A stretch of 64,000 nucleotides of DNA, from contig NZ_JAJFNK010000023.1 in the NCBI RefSeq assembly GCF_021739485.1, forward strand, positions 1 through 64,000, read 5' to 3'. This document shows, in pieces, positions 51,883 to 61,603 of this stretch (its first letter is position 1; every line of letters begins with the position of its first letter). The stretch is from Alicyclobacillus tolerans (lineage in GTDB: Bacteria > Bacillota > Bacilli > Alicyclobacillales > Alicyclobacillaceae). Both the position numbers and the translations under genes were made by a program. The notes beneath the pieces were generated by a model. The model did not search any database and had not been told where the DNA came from. It saw only the letters and a list, made by a program, of their open reading frames with translations.

Positions 51883-53006
51883 ACCGCAACCCCCTGTCGG
51901 AAGAAGTGCTCGAGAGCGTTGAGAATCTGGTTCCGGCCCGCGACCAAGGACGACTGAAACACCGGATCGTCTAAACCCTGCAGGACCCTCATTAACGCGG
52001 TCGGACGTTGAAACGGATTGACCTCCACGTACCCGACCATGGAAGACACTTGGCACAGTTGACGGATCAGCGACAACGTTTTGTCGTTGTCCGACAGCAG
52101 GTTGTCCCCATCCCCCACGTACACTGGATAGATGTTCCAAAGGTCCGGCGGATAGTCTTGCGCGATGACCCGCAAGGCCTTGTCAAAGACGGTGGAACAG
52201 ATGGTTCCTCCGTTTTCGCGGGTCGTGTAAAACTCCTCTTTACTGGTCTCATACGCCTCGGCATGGTGGACCAGATAGCGGACCTCTAGAGACTGGTACT
52301 GCCTTCTCAGGAACCGCTCCATCCAGTAGAAAAAGGTTCTCGCCATGTACTTTTCGGTCGTACCCATACTGCCGGAAACGTCCATCATGGCTAGAACCAC
52401 GGCTCCAGTTTGCGGATTCACGCTTTCTTCCCAGGTCTTGAACCGGAGGTCGTCTTCGGCCACCGACAGCGGCTTTCCCTCTCGCCGGCTGCGCCGCAGC
52501 GCTTCAAGCAGGGTGTGCTTGCGGTCGATGTTCGCCCGGATACCCTTTTTGCGAATATCCGTAAACTCCCAATCTTCCACGACCTGCTTGACCTTTGGCT
52601 TTTCTTGCAAATTCGGCAAACGAAAATCCCGAAACAGGGTGTCCTCGATCTCGTCGATCTCGACTTCGGCCTCGAGGATTCGCTGCCCGGCTTGATCGCC
52701 GGCACCCGCGCCTTGACCCGGCTTTTGCCCGCCTGTGGGTACGGCCTTGCCGATGGACTGCCCTGCCTCGCCTTCTCCTTGGCCAATGTGCTGCTGTTTA
52801 CCGTGATCGAACGCAAAGTGCGGCTCGTCTAAGGACCTTACTGGAATCCGGACAGTGCGTTGGCCGTCGCTCATAACGATGCCTTCGTCAGAGATGATGT
52901 CCGCCAGGTTATCCCGAATCGCTTTGCGCACCTTTTCTTGATGCCTTGACTGCGACATCTGGCCGCGTCGGTCGAGCGACCAATCGTCTTGTGTAAGAAC
53001 GCCCAT
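51879..53006 (-). CDS. yhbH: YhbH/YeaH (DUF444) family protein
   Basis: A 375-residue DUF444 protein with a VWA-like domain: MMDVSGSMGTTEKYMARTFF (MIDAS DxSxS) and NGGTICSTVFDKAL. The N-terminal part is charged, with a Gly/Gln-rich linker around 85-110. These proteins are always found with PrkA and SpoVR and are sporulation-associated (yhbH in B. subtilis). ATG at 53006 follows GGAGGGAATCAG. Confidence 0.93.
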
Positions 53007-53084
53007 CTGATTCCCTCCAGTACACACATTTCGCAAGTCAAGCAGCCCCGGATGAAACGGTGGAACCTCCGAACTCTCCGGAGC

Positions 53085-53160
53085 GAACACTAGCCGGTCT
53101 CTCCGGATGTTTGTTCCAACCGTCGGAGCTTTTCCGGAGCCTTGTCCGGAGCCGCCTTGC
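53085..53160. repeat. cluster of TCCGGA words between prkA and yhbH
   Basis: Six or so TCCGGA/CTCCGGAG words lie in this roughly 75-bp stretch of the 190-bp gap, which is otherwise non-coding. They can pair in several ways and may form an mRNA processing or attenuation structure. Confidence 0.5.
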
Positions 53161-53197
53161 CCGGACGACTCCGGCAGAACGCGTTTGATTCGTGCCT

Positions 53198-55084
53198 TTA
53201 GCGGTTGAGCAAACTGCCCACGTATTTCAGGACCTCGTTCGCGCACACGGAGCAGTACCCGTGCTTGTCCACCAGGGTTTCGTGAACTTGGTTAATGCGC
53301 TTGAGTTGATCGGGGTCTGGTGTCTTCGCGTTCGTGGTGATCTTGATGACGTCGCGAAGGTCGGCAAACAGCTTCTTTTCAATGGCTTCTCTCAAACGCT
53401 CGTGCGAGTCGTAGCGGAACACCCGGCCACGCCTGGCGTACGAGGAGATGCGAATCAGGATTTCTTCGCGAAACTGCGCTTTTGCGTTTTCGCTGACGCC
53501 GATTTGGTCCTCGACAGACCGCATCAGAGTCTCATCGGGTTCGACGTCTTCATCTGTGATGGGGTCGCGCAGTTTTTGTTTGTTGCAGTACGCCTCTACA
53601 TTGTCCAAATAGTTATTGAACAAAGTCTGTGCGGATTCTTCGTACGAGTAAACGAACGCTTTTTGGACCTCTTTTTTCACGTTCTCGTCGTACTCTTGCC
53701 GGGCCAGTGCGATCAAATTCAACAGACGTTCCTTGTCAGCCGGTTGAATGCTCGCGTGCTGGTCTAAACCTTCCTTGAGCCCCCGGAGAATGTCTAAGGC
53801 GTTGATACAAGTTGAGTTGTTCTTCACGAGTGCGGAGGAAATGCGGTTGATCACGTAACGGGGGTCGATGCCGCTCATGCCCTCGAGCGGAAATTCGTTC
53901 TGGAGCTCTTTGACATCCACCTCGTTCCCCGAAACGTCCTGTCCGTCGTACAGCCGCAGTTTGGTCATCAAATCCGCTTTGGCCGATTCTTTCAAGCGCG
54001 ACAACACGGAGAAGATGGCCGCCGTGTGGAACCCGTGAGGAGCCACGTGAACGTTCTTTAAATCGCTTTGGCGAATCAGCTTTTCGTAGATCTTGACTTC
54101 GTCGGAGACTTTGAGCGTATAAGGAATAGGCATGACAATCATGCGGGAATGCAGTGCTTCGTTTTTCTTGTTTGAAATGAACGCTTGATACTCGGTTTCG
54201 TTGGTGTGGGCAATCACGAGTTCGTCCGCGCTGATGAGCGCGAAGCGGCCCGCTTTGAAGTTTCCTTCTTGTGTCAGGCTCAGCAAATGGTAAAGAAACT
54301 TGCTGTCGATCTTCAACATTTCTTGCATTTCCAGAAGACCCCGGTTGGCCTTGTTAAGTTCTCCGTCAAACCGGAAAGCCCGCGGGTCCGACTCTGACCC
54401 GTACTCGGAAATGGTCGAGAAATCGACGCTTCCCGTCAAGTCGGCGATGTCTTGGGACTTTGGATCGGATGGGCTGAACGTGCCGACACCAATGCGCTTG
54501 GTTTCACTGAAGAAAATGCGTTCTACGGGAACCTTGAGCACGTCTCCCCCGAACTCTTCATCTAACCGGAGTTGGCAGACTGGGCACAATTCGCCTTCGA
54601 TATGAATGCCAAGCTCTCTTTCCATTTCTGGACGCAAACTGCTTGGGATCAGGTGCATCGGTTCTTCGTGCATCGGACATCCCTTAATGCCGTACACCGC
54701 CCCCCTGTCCGTCCGGCTGTACTCCTCCAACCCTTTCTTCAACAACGTCACCAAAGTCGATTTCCCGCCGCTGACGGGTCCCATTAACAACAGGATCCGC
54801 TTGCGAACGTCCAGACGCCTTGCCGCCGAATGGAAGTACTCTTCCACGAGCCGCTCCAGGGCATCCTCCAGTCCGTAGAGTTCGTTGTCAAAGAAGTGGT
54901 AGAGTGTCTTTCCATTGACCCTTTCTATTCCGGCAGCGGCAATCATGTCGTAGATTCTGGCATGTGCCGTGTGAGCAATGGAAGGGTTCTGCTCAACGAG
55001 TCCCAGGTACTGTTCAAAAGTTCCCTCCCACTGCAAATCCCGCTCTTGCAAGTGAAAGTCCTGCAGTCTCAGCGCTACGCTCAT
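53198..55084 (-). CDS. prkA: PrkA serine protein kinase / AAA-like protease-kinase
   Basis: A 628-residue PrkA: N-terminal AAA-like core with Walker A GPVSGGKST (about 100-108), FSETKRIGVGTFSPSDPKSQ, SDLTGSVDFS region, sensor residues GRFALISADE and the C-terminal kinase-like domain ending CANEVLKYVGSLLNR. PrkA is forespore- or mother-cell-associated in Bacillus and affects sporulation. ATG at 55084 is behind AAGGAGGAG. It leads the prkA-yhbH-spoVR operon; no firm promoter recognised in 55085-55386. Confidence 0.94.
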   Translation of the reverse strand: MSVALRLQDFHLQERDLQWEGTFEQYLGLVEQNPSIAHTAHARIYDMIAAAGIERVNGKTLYHFFDNELYGLEDALERLVEEYFHSAARRLDVRKRILLLMGPVSGGKSTLVTLLKKGLEEYSRTDRGAVYGIKGCPMHEEPMHLIPSSLRPEMERELGIHIEGELCPVCQLRLDEEFGGDVLKVPVERIFFSETKRIGVGTFSPSDPKSQDIADLTGSVDFSTISEYGSESDPRAFRFDGELNKANRGLLEMQEMLKIDSKFLYHLLSLTQEGNFKAGRFALISADELVIAHTNETEYQAFISNKKNEALHSRMIVMPIPYTLKVSDEVKIYEKLIRQSDLKNVHVAPHGFHTAAIFSVLSRLKESAKADLMTKLRLYDGQDVSGNEVDVKELQNEFPLEGMSGIDPRYVINRISSALVKNNSTCINALDILRGLKEGLDQHASIQPADKERLLNLIALARQEYDENVKKEVQKAFVYSYEESAQTLFNNYLDNVEAYCNKQKLRDPITDEDVEPDETLMRSVEDQIGVSENAKAQFREEILIRISSYARRGRVFRYDSHERLREAIEKKLFADLRDVIKITTNAKTPDPDQLKRINQVHETLVDKHGYCSVCANEVLKYVGSLLNR

Positions 55085-55386
55085 AGTCTTCTCCTCCTTC
55101 AACACTGTGGGATTGTTCGCCGTCCCCGACGCCTAAACCGGGGTCTGGCCTGTTCCGGCAAAAGCTATCAACTCATCCATCTCGCACAAAATCTTAAAGT
55201 GCTATACCTTAAATTTTTCTCTCTTTTCACTCGGGTTAAACGCCGTCTGAAAAATTGTTTGCAAGAAATAGACTACAAACTTTGGAGAACGTTCGTTCTG
55301 CTTCATCCGGTTTGCATTTGCGTCGTCAGGTTTGCGTTCGGCCTCATTCGGTTGCCGATGGATGCCACCGGACTCTCCCACCCACA

Positions 55387-55438
55387 CAAAAAAAGCGGGG
55401 GTGTCCAGAGCCATTGACGGCTGCTGAACACCTCCGCT
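55387..55438 (-). terminator. terminator of the ggt-chrA operon
   Basis: Minus strand: AGCGGAGGTGTTCAG, 15-base loop, CTGGACACCCCCGCT, then TTTTTTTGTG. Directly downstream of the second chrA half. Confidence 0.95.
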
Positions 55439-55465
55439 TTCGAAGTGTACCCAACACTGCGTAAA

Positions 55466-55996
55466 TTACCGGATAACGAGTCCTCCATAAGCAAACGCGG
55501 CTACGATGACAAACACCGGGTGGACCTTAAACTTTTGAAGCAGCAAAAAGGCTGCCGCGGCAATCCCCAAGCTCTGCCAAATGCCGGCACCGTGAATAGA
55601 GTTTCCGGAAATCTCCCACGTCAGCGCGATCATTAATACCGCGATCACCGGTTGGACCAACAGAGTCATCCCGCGAACGGCGGGAGACTTGCGGTGGCGG
55701 TTGAGCAACCGCATCAGCCACACCATCGCCAGTGCTGACGGCACCGCAGTTCCAATCAGGGCGGCGAGCGCGCCGAGCCACCCTGCCGTGCCAAACCCGA
55801 CATAAGCGGCAATCTTCGTCGCCAGAGGACCTGGAAGTGCGTTGCCTAAGGCCAACGCGTTCGCAAATTGAGCCGCGTTCAACCAGTGGTAGTGGTTCAC
55901 GATCTCGTTTTCCATCAGTGGAATCGAGGCAGGTCCCCCGCCATAACCGAGCACGTTCGCCACGAAGAAGCCCCAGAGCAGGTGCAAAGTGGTCAC
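55466..55996 (-). CDS. chromate transporter half-subunit ChrA (second)
   Basis: A 176-residue CHR-domain protein with about six membrane helices: LGYGGGPASIPLMENEIV, FANALALGNALPGPLATKIAAYVG, and a hydrophobic C-terminus. Short (one-domain) ChrA proteins work in pairs. GTG at 55996 overlaps the stop of the first half (GTGA). Chromate efflux is the family function; other anions are possible. Confidence 0.9.
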   Translation of the reverse strand: MTTLHLLWGFFVANVLGYGGGPASIPLMENEIVNHYHWLNAAQFANALALGNALPGPLATKIAAYVGFGTAGWLGALAALIGTAVPSALAMVWLMRLLNRHRKSPAVRGMTLLVQPVIAVLMIALTWEISGNSIHGAGIWQSLGIAAAAFLLLQKFKVHPVFVIVAAFAYGGLVIR

Positions 55997-56607
55997 TTTG
56001 AGGCCCCCTTGTTGTCATCGGACGGTTCTTTTGACGAGGACGGACGAGCCAACTTGTTTCGCAGCGACAGGTGAACGGAGCCATACGCCAGGAACAGCAA
56101 GACCAAAATGCCCGCGTTCAAGTGAACAATTTTGAGCAGGACGAAGGCGATGACGCCGAATACAACCGCCCACACTCCGCCGAGTCCCTTCCACGCTTTT
56201 TTCACGAACTCGTACGCCATGACTCCCAGCATCACGGCAACGACCGGGCTGACGGCTGCCATCATCCCTTGAACGACCTTGGAGTGCTTGAGTACGGCAT
56301 AGACGCCAAACAGCGCGATCATGGCAATGGTGGAGGGTAAAATGTGCGTCAGCACGGCGACAAGAGCCCCGGGTACCCCTTTTCGATGGTAGCCGAGGTA
56401 CACGGACATCTTTGTCGCCACCGGTCCAGGCAGCACATTGGCAAATGCCAAGATTTCGCCGAACTCCGCGTCGTCCACCCAGTGATAACGGGTCACCGCT
56501 TCGTGGCGAAACAGCGGAATGATCGCCGGCCCTCCGCCGTAGCCAAATACCCCCGTACGAAGCATGGCAAAAACAATCTCTTTATAAGGTTCGAACCTTC
56601 CTTCCAC
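55993..56607 (-). CDS. chromate transporter half-subunit ChrA (first)
   Basis: A 204-residue CHR-domain protein: GVFGYGGGPAIIPLFRHEAV, FANVLPGPVATKMSVYLGY. The C-terminal 25 residues are a charged Ser/Lys/Asp-rich tail. GTG at 56607 has GAGGG upstream; the frame's earlier codons overlap ggt and are not used. Together with the second half it matches the ywrA/ywrB arrangement of B. subtilis, also beside a gamma-glutamyltransferase gene (ywrD). Confidence 0.88.
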   Translation of the reverse strand: MEGRFEPYKEIVFAMLRTGVFGYGGGPAIIPLFRHEAVTRYHWVDDAEFGEILAFANVLPGPVATKMSVYLGYHRKGVPGALVAVLTHILPSTIAMIALFGVYAVLKHSKVVQGMMAAVSPVVAVMLGVMAYEFVKKAWKGLGGVWAVVFGVIAFVLLKIVHLNAGILVLLFLAYGSVHLSLRNKLARPSSSKEPSDDNKGASK

Positions 56608-56621
56608 TACGTGCCCTCTTT

Positions 56622-58229
56622 TCACCAGGCAGCAATTCCTCCGTCGGTTCGCGGTTCGGTCCCTCCCGCAAGTACGCCGGACTCTTCGCGCCGTATGATT
56701 TGTCCCCTTCCAAAGCTGACGCTGTCTACCGCGATCTGAATGTCGTGCCCGCGGCGCGCCAGAGCTTCGGCGATGTGTCCGGGCACGGACGATTCCAAGA
56801 CGACTCTTTTCCCTTCCGTCCACTGCCATCGCGGAGCGTCGAGTGCGGCTTGGGGATTCAACTGAAAATCGATGCTGTTCGTGACCACCTGTACGTGTCC
56901 CTGTGGCTGCATGTAGGCGCCCATGACGCCAAACGGCCCGACTGCGGACCCGTCCTTCGTTAAAAACCCTGGAATAATGGTGTGATACGTTTTCTTGCCC
57001 GGCTCCAGGAAGTTCGCGTGGCTCGGGTCCAGAGAGAATGTGTAGCCGCGGTTGTGCAAACTGATGCCAGTGCCTGGAACGACCAATCCGGAACCAAAGC
57101 CGTTGTAATTGCTCTGGATGTAAGAGACCATGTTCCCTTCGGAGTCAGCCGTTGCCAGGTAGACCGTGCCTCCTCCCGGCGGCCGACCGGGTTCAGGAGT
57201 CAGTGCTTGGTTGCCAATCAAGCGTCTACGGTCGTCGGCGTAGCCGTCGGAGAGTAAATCTTCGACGCGTACCTGCATGTGCTTGGGATCGGTGACAAAC
57301 TTTTTCGCGTCCGCGAACGCCAGCTTAATGGCGTCGATTTGCCGGTGATAAGTCTCTACCGAATCCCTTTCGCACAAGTCAAATCCCTTAAGGAGATTGA
57401 GCGCCATGAGCGCAACGATGCCTTGACCGTTCGGTGGAATCTCCCAGACGTCGTATCCGCGGTAAGAAACGCGGATGGGTTCCACCCACTGCGGAGCGAA
57501 TTCAGCCAAGTCATCCTTGCGCAAATAACCCCCGTATTCCTTGGAAAAGGCTTCAATTTTGTCCGCGATGGCGCCTTCGTAAAACGCCCTGGCTTTGGTT
57601 TCGGCAATCTCTTTGAGTGTACTGGCGTGATCGGGCGACCTCCACATCTCGCCGATGCGCGGCGCCCTTCCGTTTGGCGCATAGGTGGAAAACCAGGAAG
57701 CAAACTCGTTCCCTTGGCAGTTATCGCGGTAGAGGCGATAGGAACTTTCCCACAACCTCCCTAAATTCGGGGATACAGGATAGCCGTTTTCGGCGTAGTC
57801 GACAGCGGGAGCCAAGACTTGGGACAGCGGCAATTTGCCAAAGCGCTGCGAAAGTTCAGCCCACGCAGCGGGAGCTCCCGGGACGGTGACGGGTAAGAAT
57901 CCAAGGCGAGGCATCTCCGAATACCCGAGTTTTTGCAGCTGTGCAGCGGAAATTAACTTCGGGGCAGGACCGCTGGAATTCAGTCCGTGCAGTTTGCCGT
58001 TCATCCACACCAAGGCAAATGCGTCCCCGCCGATTCCATTGGAAGTGGGTTCCACGACGGTCAGGGCTGCCGCGGCTGCGATCGCCGCATCGATGGCGTT
58101 GCCGCCCTGTTTCAATGCATCCAGCCCGGCTTGGGCTGCCAAAGGCTGAGACGTAGCCACCATGCCGTTGCGGGCATAAGTAGTCATTCGGCGCGAAGCG
58201 TACGGGTAATACAGCGGATCGTAGCTCAT
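56622..58229 (-). CDS. gamma-glutamyltransferase family protein (YwrD-like)
   Basis: A 535-residue Ntn-hydrolase: GGNAIDAAIAAAAALTVVEP, GIGGDAFALVW, and the autoprocessing Thr in GGGTVYLATADSEGN followed by the small subunit (SYIQSNYNGFGSG). The N-terminus lacks a signal peptide, so it is cytoplasmic, as in YwrD. It cleaves gamma-glutamyl bonds of glutathione or related peptides. ATG at 58229 is behind GGAAGGTG, some 11 bases away. It is first in a three-gene operon with the ChrA halves. Confidence 0.9.
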   Translation of the reverse strand: MSYDPLYYPYASRRMTTYARNGMVATSQPLAAQAGLDALKQGGNAIDAAIAAAAALTVVEPTSNGIGGDAFALVWMNGKLHGLNSSGPAPKLISAAQLQKLGYSEMPRLGFLPVTVPGAPAAWAELSQRFGKLPLSQVLAPAVDYAENGYPVSPNLGRLWESSYRLYRDNCQGNEFASWFSTYAPNGRAPRIGEMWRSPDHASTLKEIAETKARAFYEGAIADKIEAFSKEYGGYLRKDDLAEFAPQWVEPIRVSYRGYDVWEIPPNGQGIVALMALNLLKGFDLCERDSVETYHRQIDAIKLAFADAKKFVTDPKHMQVRVEDLLSDGYADDRRRLIGNQALTPEPGRPPGGGTVYLATADSEGNMVSYIQSNYNGFGSGLVVPGTGISLHNRGYTFSLDPSHANFLEPGKKTYHTIIPGFLTKDGSAVGPFGVMGAYMQPQGHVQVVTNSIDFQLNPQAALDAPRWQWTEGKRVVLESSVPGHIAEALARRGHDIQIAVDSVSFGRGQIIRREESGVLAGGTEPRTDGGIAAW

Positions 58230-58341
58230 TGAGACTCAACACCTTCCATCTAACTGAAGTCAAATGCCGTCTAAGTAAGTCAAGCAAATGCCGTCGAAGT
58301 AAGTCCCGTCTAGGTCGCATGCCATCTCAGTTAAATACAGC

Positions 58342-58773
58342 CTAACTCAAATACCAGTTCGTTTCGATGACACGGTCTATGCGATCGCGTACGATTCCCA
58401 GGTCCTTGACAATGTGCTGGCGCATAGCCAGGCTGGCACCCGGTCCATTGACGTCTTGCAACTTGCAAAAAATCTCGCGGTGGTCGGCGACCATGTGGAT
58501 TCGCTCCGGGGAAATTCGCAGCACCAGCATCCAATAGCAGCGAAGCAATGCGGAAATCTCGTCGTTGATTCGCTGCAGCCGCAAGTTTCTAGAAGCCTGT
58601 AGGATTGTGGTATGAAACTCAGAATTCAGGTCAATCAGGTTCTCCGGGTCTCCACTGCTGAGACAACGGGCCGTCTCATCCAAGTTTACCTCTAAACGGG
58701 CCAATCTGATTGTTTGTTTTGATATTTGTAAGATAGTACCTGGGCTGTAGTGCGAGCGGTCGGGATCGCGCAA
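58342..58773 (-). pseudogene. GntR-family regulator remnant (FCD domain only)
   Basis: About 143 codons encode an FCD ligand-binding domain: SGDPENLIDLNSEFHTTILQ, ASRNLRLQRINDEISALLRC and ERIHMVADHREIF with metal-binding His/Asp. The N-terminal winged helix of GntR regulators is missing, and the bases upstream to the ferredoxin gene do not encode it in any frame that I can follow. It could have been the regulator of the ggt operon, now decayed. The start is arbitrary. Confidence 0.6.
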
Positions 58774-58835
58774 CCATTTAGGCGGTCATACATAAGCTGA
58801 AAGGCGTTTCATGTGATTTAAAACATATCCCGTAG

Positions 58836-58852
58836 TGTCGTTGTATGCGACA
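58836..58852. promoter_or_regulatory. small palindrome upstream of the ferredoxin gene
   Basis: TGTCG-TTGTATG-CGACA, about 95 bp before the ferredoxin ATG. It may be a regulator site; no family assigned. Confidence 0.35.
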
Positions 58853-58947
58853 TTAAAGTTGGCTAAGCGAAGGAAAACCAAAGCTTGGCCGGGCTAGCCG
58901 CTCTTTGGCGAGTCTTTGAATTCATAAAGATGTGAGGAGGGAAATCC

Positions 58948-59184
58948 ATGGCCTTTGTGATCACCTCCCCATGCATTGGGGAGAAAGCTGCGGATTGCGT
59001 GGAGGTTTGTCCAGTCGATGCGATTCACGACGGGGGAGACACGTACCTAATCGACCCAGATACTTGCATTGATTGCGGCGCTTGTGAACCCGTGTGCCCA
59101 GTTTCGGCCATTTTCCAGGAAGATTTTGTACCCGACGAAGAGCAAGAGTGGATCGAGGTCAACAGGGCTTTTTACCAGAAGTAG
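58948..59184 (+). CDS. fdxA: seven-iron ferredoxin (FdxA-type)
   Basis: A 78-residue ferredoxin with seven cysteines at 9, 17, 21, 40, 43, 46 and 50. The spacing C9-x7-C17-x3-C21 with CIDCGACEPVC is that of [3Fe-4S][4Fe-4S] ferredoxins. It is a general low-potential electron carrier. ATG at 58948 follows GAGGAGGG. It is alone, convergent with ctaA. Confidence 0.94.
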   Translation: MAFVITSPCIGEKAADCVEVCPVDAIHDGGDTYLIDPDTCIDCGACEPVCPVSAIFQEDFVPDEEQEWIEVNRAFYQK

Positions 59185-59228
59185 TCTTGAGAAGTAGTCT
59201 TGAACGGATGCAGGGGATGCAAATCCGT

Positions 59229-59257
59229 ACAGCCGGTTCCCTTAGGAAGCCGGCTGT
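59229..59257. terminator. bidirectional hairpin between fdxA and ctaA
   Basis: ACAGCCGG and CCGGCTGT with TTCCC...GGAA inside, then ATTGTTGTCTTTG on the plus strand. It overlaps the last codons of ctaA. Confidence 0.75.
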
Positions 59258-60228
59258 ATTGTTGTCTTTGAGATGGGTTGTCTGCGCGAAGAATGTGTGA
59301 ATTCTTGGCTTCGCGCGGCCGAATAACAAAGCGTTCCAAAGAGGAACGTCACAATCGACACGTGCACCAAAAACGCCGGCAAACTGAGATGGGAGTAAAT
59401 GAGATAGGCTCCGCTAAAAGCCTGAAGGAGCACAAGGACTAACCCGCTCATGCTGGCTCTGTACAAGTCGGGACGAGTTGTGCGTTGCCGACGGGCCTTG
59501 ACAGTCAGCCATACGTTGAGCAAAACGAGACCCAACGCGATGGAACGGTGCAAGATGTCTACGATTAACACTCCATGAACCAACGAATAGCTCTCCGTAG
59601 GGAAGGGCCAGCCTCGGAAGCTGTCTCCATCTCCTGTGCTTGCGACATACGCTCCCCAATAAATGGCCACAAACGTATAGGCGAGAGTGAACCACGCAAG
59701 CCTGCGAAAGTCCTTTCCTGGAGCCGGCAGGTTAAACGCTTGGTCAGAACCGCGCTCCACCTGACGGATGAGAGCGGTTAGAACGAATACAGAACCGAAC
59801 GACACCAGCGCGATCCCCATGTGCGTCGCCAAAACAGCCGGCGGGTTGACGAAAAACACGGCAAGGGCTCCGAGAATGGACTCCAGAAAAACGCCAAGGG
59901 CGGCAAAGCCAATCAAAATCCGGACGATGCGGTGTCGGCCATACCGTCTCCACGCCAGGACCGCAAACAGAACCAACAGAACCATGGATATCAGGACGAT
60001 AAAACGATGAGTGAATTCAATCAGCGTGTGAAGGCCCCATTTGGCAGGGATGACGGTTCCGTTGCAAAGCGGCCAATTGTCGCCGCATCCCATCGCAGAC
60101 CCCGTTTCAGTATCGATAAACCCCATGGTATTTACGAAGAACAAACCAATCAGCGTCACCAGCGACAGAGCGTATAGGTGCCCGCGCCGATGTACGCCTT
60201 GTTTTGTCTGCATAGCCAATTGTTTCAC
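59242..60228 (-). CDS. ctaA: haem A synthase
   Basis: A 328-residue membrane enzyme that oxidises haem O to haem A. Eight helices; the first outside loop has ETGSAMGCGDNWPLCNG with the redox cysteine pair, followed by histidines in LIEFTHRFIV and the paired sites HMGIALVS and VDILHRSIAL. GTG at 60228 or ATG five codons later is the start. It is divergent in no case; ctaB lies upstream on the same strand. Together they supply haem A to the oxidase at 61.6-64 kb. Confidence 0.94.
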   Translation of the reverse strand: MKQLAMQTKQGVHRRGHLYALSLVTLIGLFFVNTMGFIDTETGSAMGCGDNWPLCNGTVIPAKWGLHTLIEFTHRFIVLISMVLLVLFAVLAWRRYGRHRIVRILIGFAALGVFLESILGALAVFFVNPPAVLATHMGIALVSFGSVFVLTALIRQVERGSDQAFNLPAPGKDFRRLAWFTLAYTFVAIYWGAYVASTGDGDSFRGWPFPTESYSLVHGVLIVDILHRSIALGLVLLNVWLTVKARRQRTTRPDLYRASMSGLVLVLLQAFSGAYLIYSHLSLPAFLVHVSIVTFLFGTLCYSAARSQEFTHSSRRQPISKTTIQPAS

Positions 60229-60342
60229 CTATCCCCTGTTGTGTCTTGCAGCCCGTGCATTTGTGACGCATTGGCTGCATTTTTATATCTATCCATACCG
60301 TAGCTACGGCCTACATGGCTTGTACTTCGCCGGTCGCAGAAC

Positions 60343-61272
60343 TTAGTGAATGACGCCAATGACCATGGCGATAAACAACAGCGGCAAATACATTAAGGAG
60401 GCCACAAAGGTCCTTCTCGCCCAGACAAACTGACCCTTGGGTTCCAAACGCATGCGAAGCGTCGCCAACAAAAATGCACTCCCTAGAACGAACGCCACAA
60501 CCAGGTAAGAGACATTCAAGTCCCCTGCGAAGTAAAGAGACAGCGAAGCCAGCAACAACAAAGCGGAATACCACAGGCTTTGCCGTTTTGTGCTCTCAGT
60601 TCCCTTGACGACTGTCATCATTGGAATCCCGGCTTCACTGTAATCCCGGTTCTTCAAAATCTCCAAGGCCCAAAAGTGCGGCGGAGTCCACAGGAAAATT
60701 ATCGTAAACATCAACACCGCAGCCAGGCTGAGGTGTCCCGTGACGGCGGCCCAGCCAATCAACGGAGGAATCGCACCGGCCCCGCCGCCAATGACTGTGT
60801 TGTGCGGGGTGCGGCGTTTCAACCACATGGTGTAGAACACGGCATAGTACACAAACCCGACAAAAGACAACACCGCCGACAGCCAATTCACCCAAACTGC
60901 CAGCAGGACTACAGAAGCCACTCCCAAAGCGATGCCAAAAATCAAGGCGTTCATCGGTTTCACATGTCCGGCCGGGATTGGCCGGTTCTTCGTGCGGCTC
61001 ATGACTTTATCGATGTCCTGATCAAACCACATGTTCACCGCAGCGGCTCCCCCGGTTGAAAACGCCAAACCGACGAGCATGAGCAGAGTAGGTCCAAGGT
61101 GTGGAATGGACCCCTTGGCCACGACAGAACCACAGTACGCTGTAAATAGGAGCAGAGTCATGATCTTCGGCTTGGTCAAGGTAAAGTAGGTCTTGGCTAT
61201 GAATAACGTCTGACGCAATACACCGGACCGGCCTGGTGCAACCAGCACCTCCGACGGAGTGACTGTCATCAT
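60343..61272 (-). CDS. ctaB: protohaem IX farnesyltransferase
   Basis: A 309-residue UbiA-type prenyltransferase making haem O. The first Asp-rich motif NMWFDQDIDKVMSRTKNRP, a second site around YSEAGIPMMTVVKG, and about nine helices (TLTKPKIMTLL at the start) are typical of CtaB/CyoE. ATG at 61272 is preceded by GGAAGTG; a second ATG follows at once. It lies 115 bp upstream of ctaA on the same strand. Confidence 0.95.
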   Translation of the reverse strand: MMTVTPSEVLVAPGRSGVLRQTLFIAKTYFTLTKPKIMTLLLFTAYCGSVVAKGSIPHLGPTLLMLVGLAFSTGGAAAVNMWFDQDIDKVMSRTKNRPIPAGHVKPMNALIFGIALGVASVVLLAVWVNWLSAVLSFVGFVYYAVFYTMWLKRRTPHNTVIGGGAGAIPPLIGWAAVTGHLSLAAVLMFTIIFLWTPPHFWALEILKNRDYSEAGIPMMTVVKGTESTKRQSLWYSALLLLASLSLYFAGDLNVSYLVVAFVLGSAFLLATLRMRLEPKGQFVWARRTFVASLMYLPLLFIAMVIGVIH

Positions 61273-61603
61273 CCGACACTTCCTTCATGTTGGTTTCCCT
61301 CTATTTTACTTGGAGCTTCTCATCAAGTGTTTTCATCCAGGGGGGCTTTTGCAACGGTTTCCTGAACACTTTTCGGAAATGTCCGCCGTATACCCACAAG
61401 GCCTTGCTATTGAGCTCAAGTCAGGGGTTCTATCTGTGTCACCAATATTAACGAATTCTAAGTGTGCTGTCCTCTGTAAAAATGGGGAAAAAAGAAACCA
61501 TGCAGCCAAAACAAACGAAACAACAAAACCAAAGGAGCAAAGTCAACAGGACCAAGCCATCGAACAGAGGAGGCCGGGTTGCCCCGGCCCGGCCATCCGT
61601 TCC
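61273..61603. other. gap between ctaB and the oxidase operon
   Basis: No gene recognised. Minus-strand promoter elements for ctaB are not convincing (TTTACA near 61480 has no -10 at 17 bp). A GC-rich hairpin (61570-61592) near the oxidase end is listed separately. Confidence 0.4.
61570..61592 (-). terminator. hairpin after the oxidase operon
   Basis: GGCCGGG and CCCGGCC arms (minus strand) about 12 bp after the subunit IV stop, followed by TCCTCT; not a full U-tract. Confidence 0.6.
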
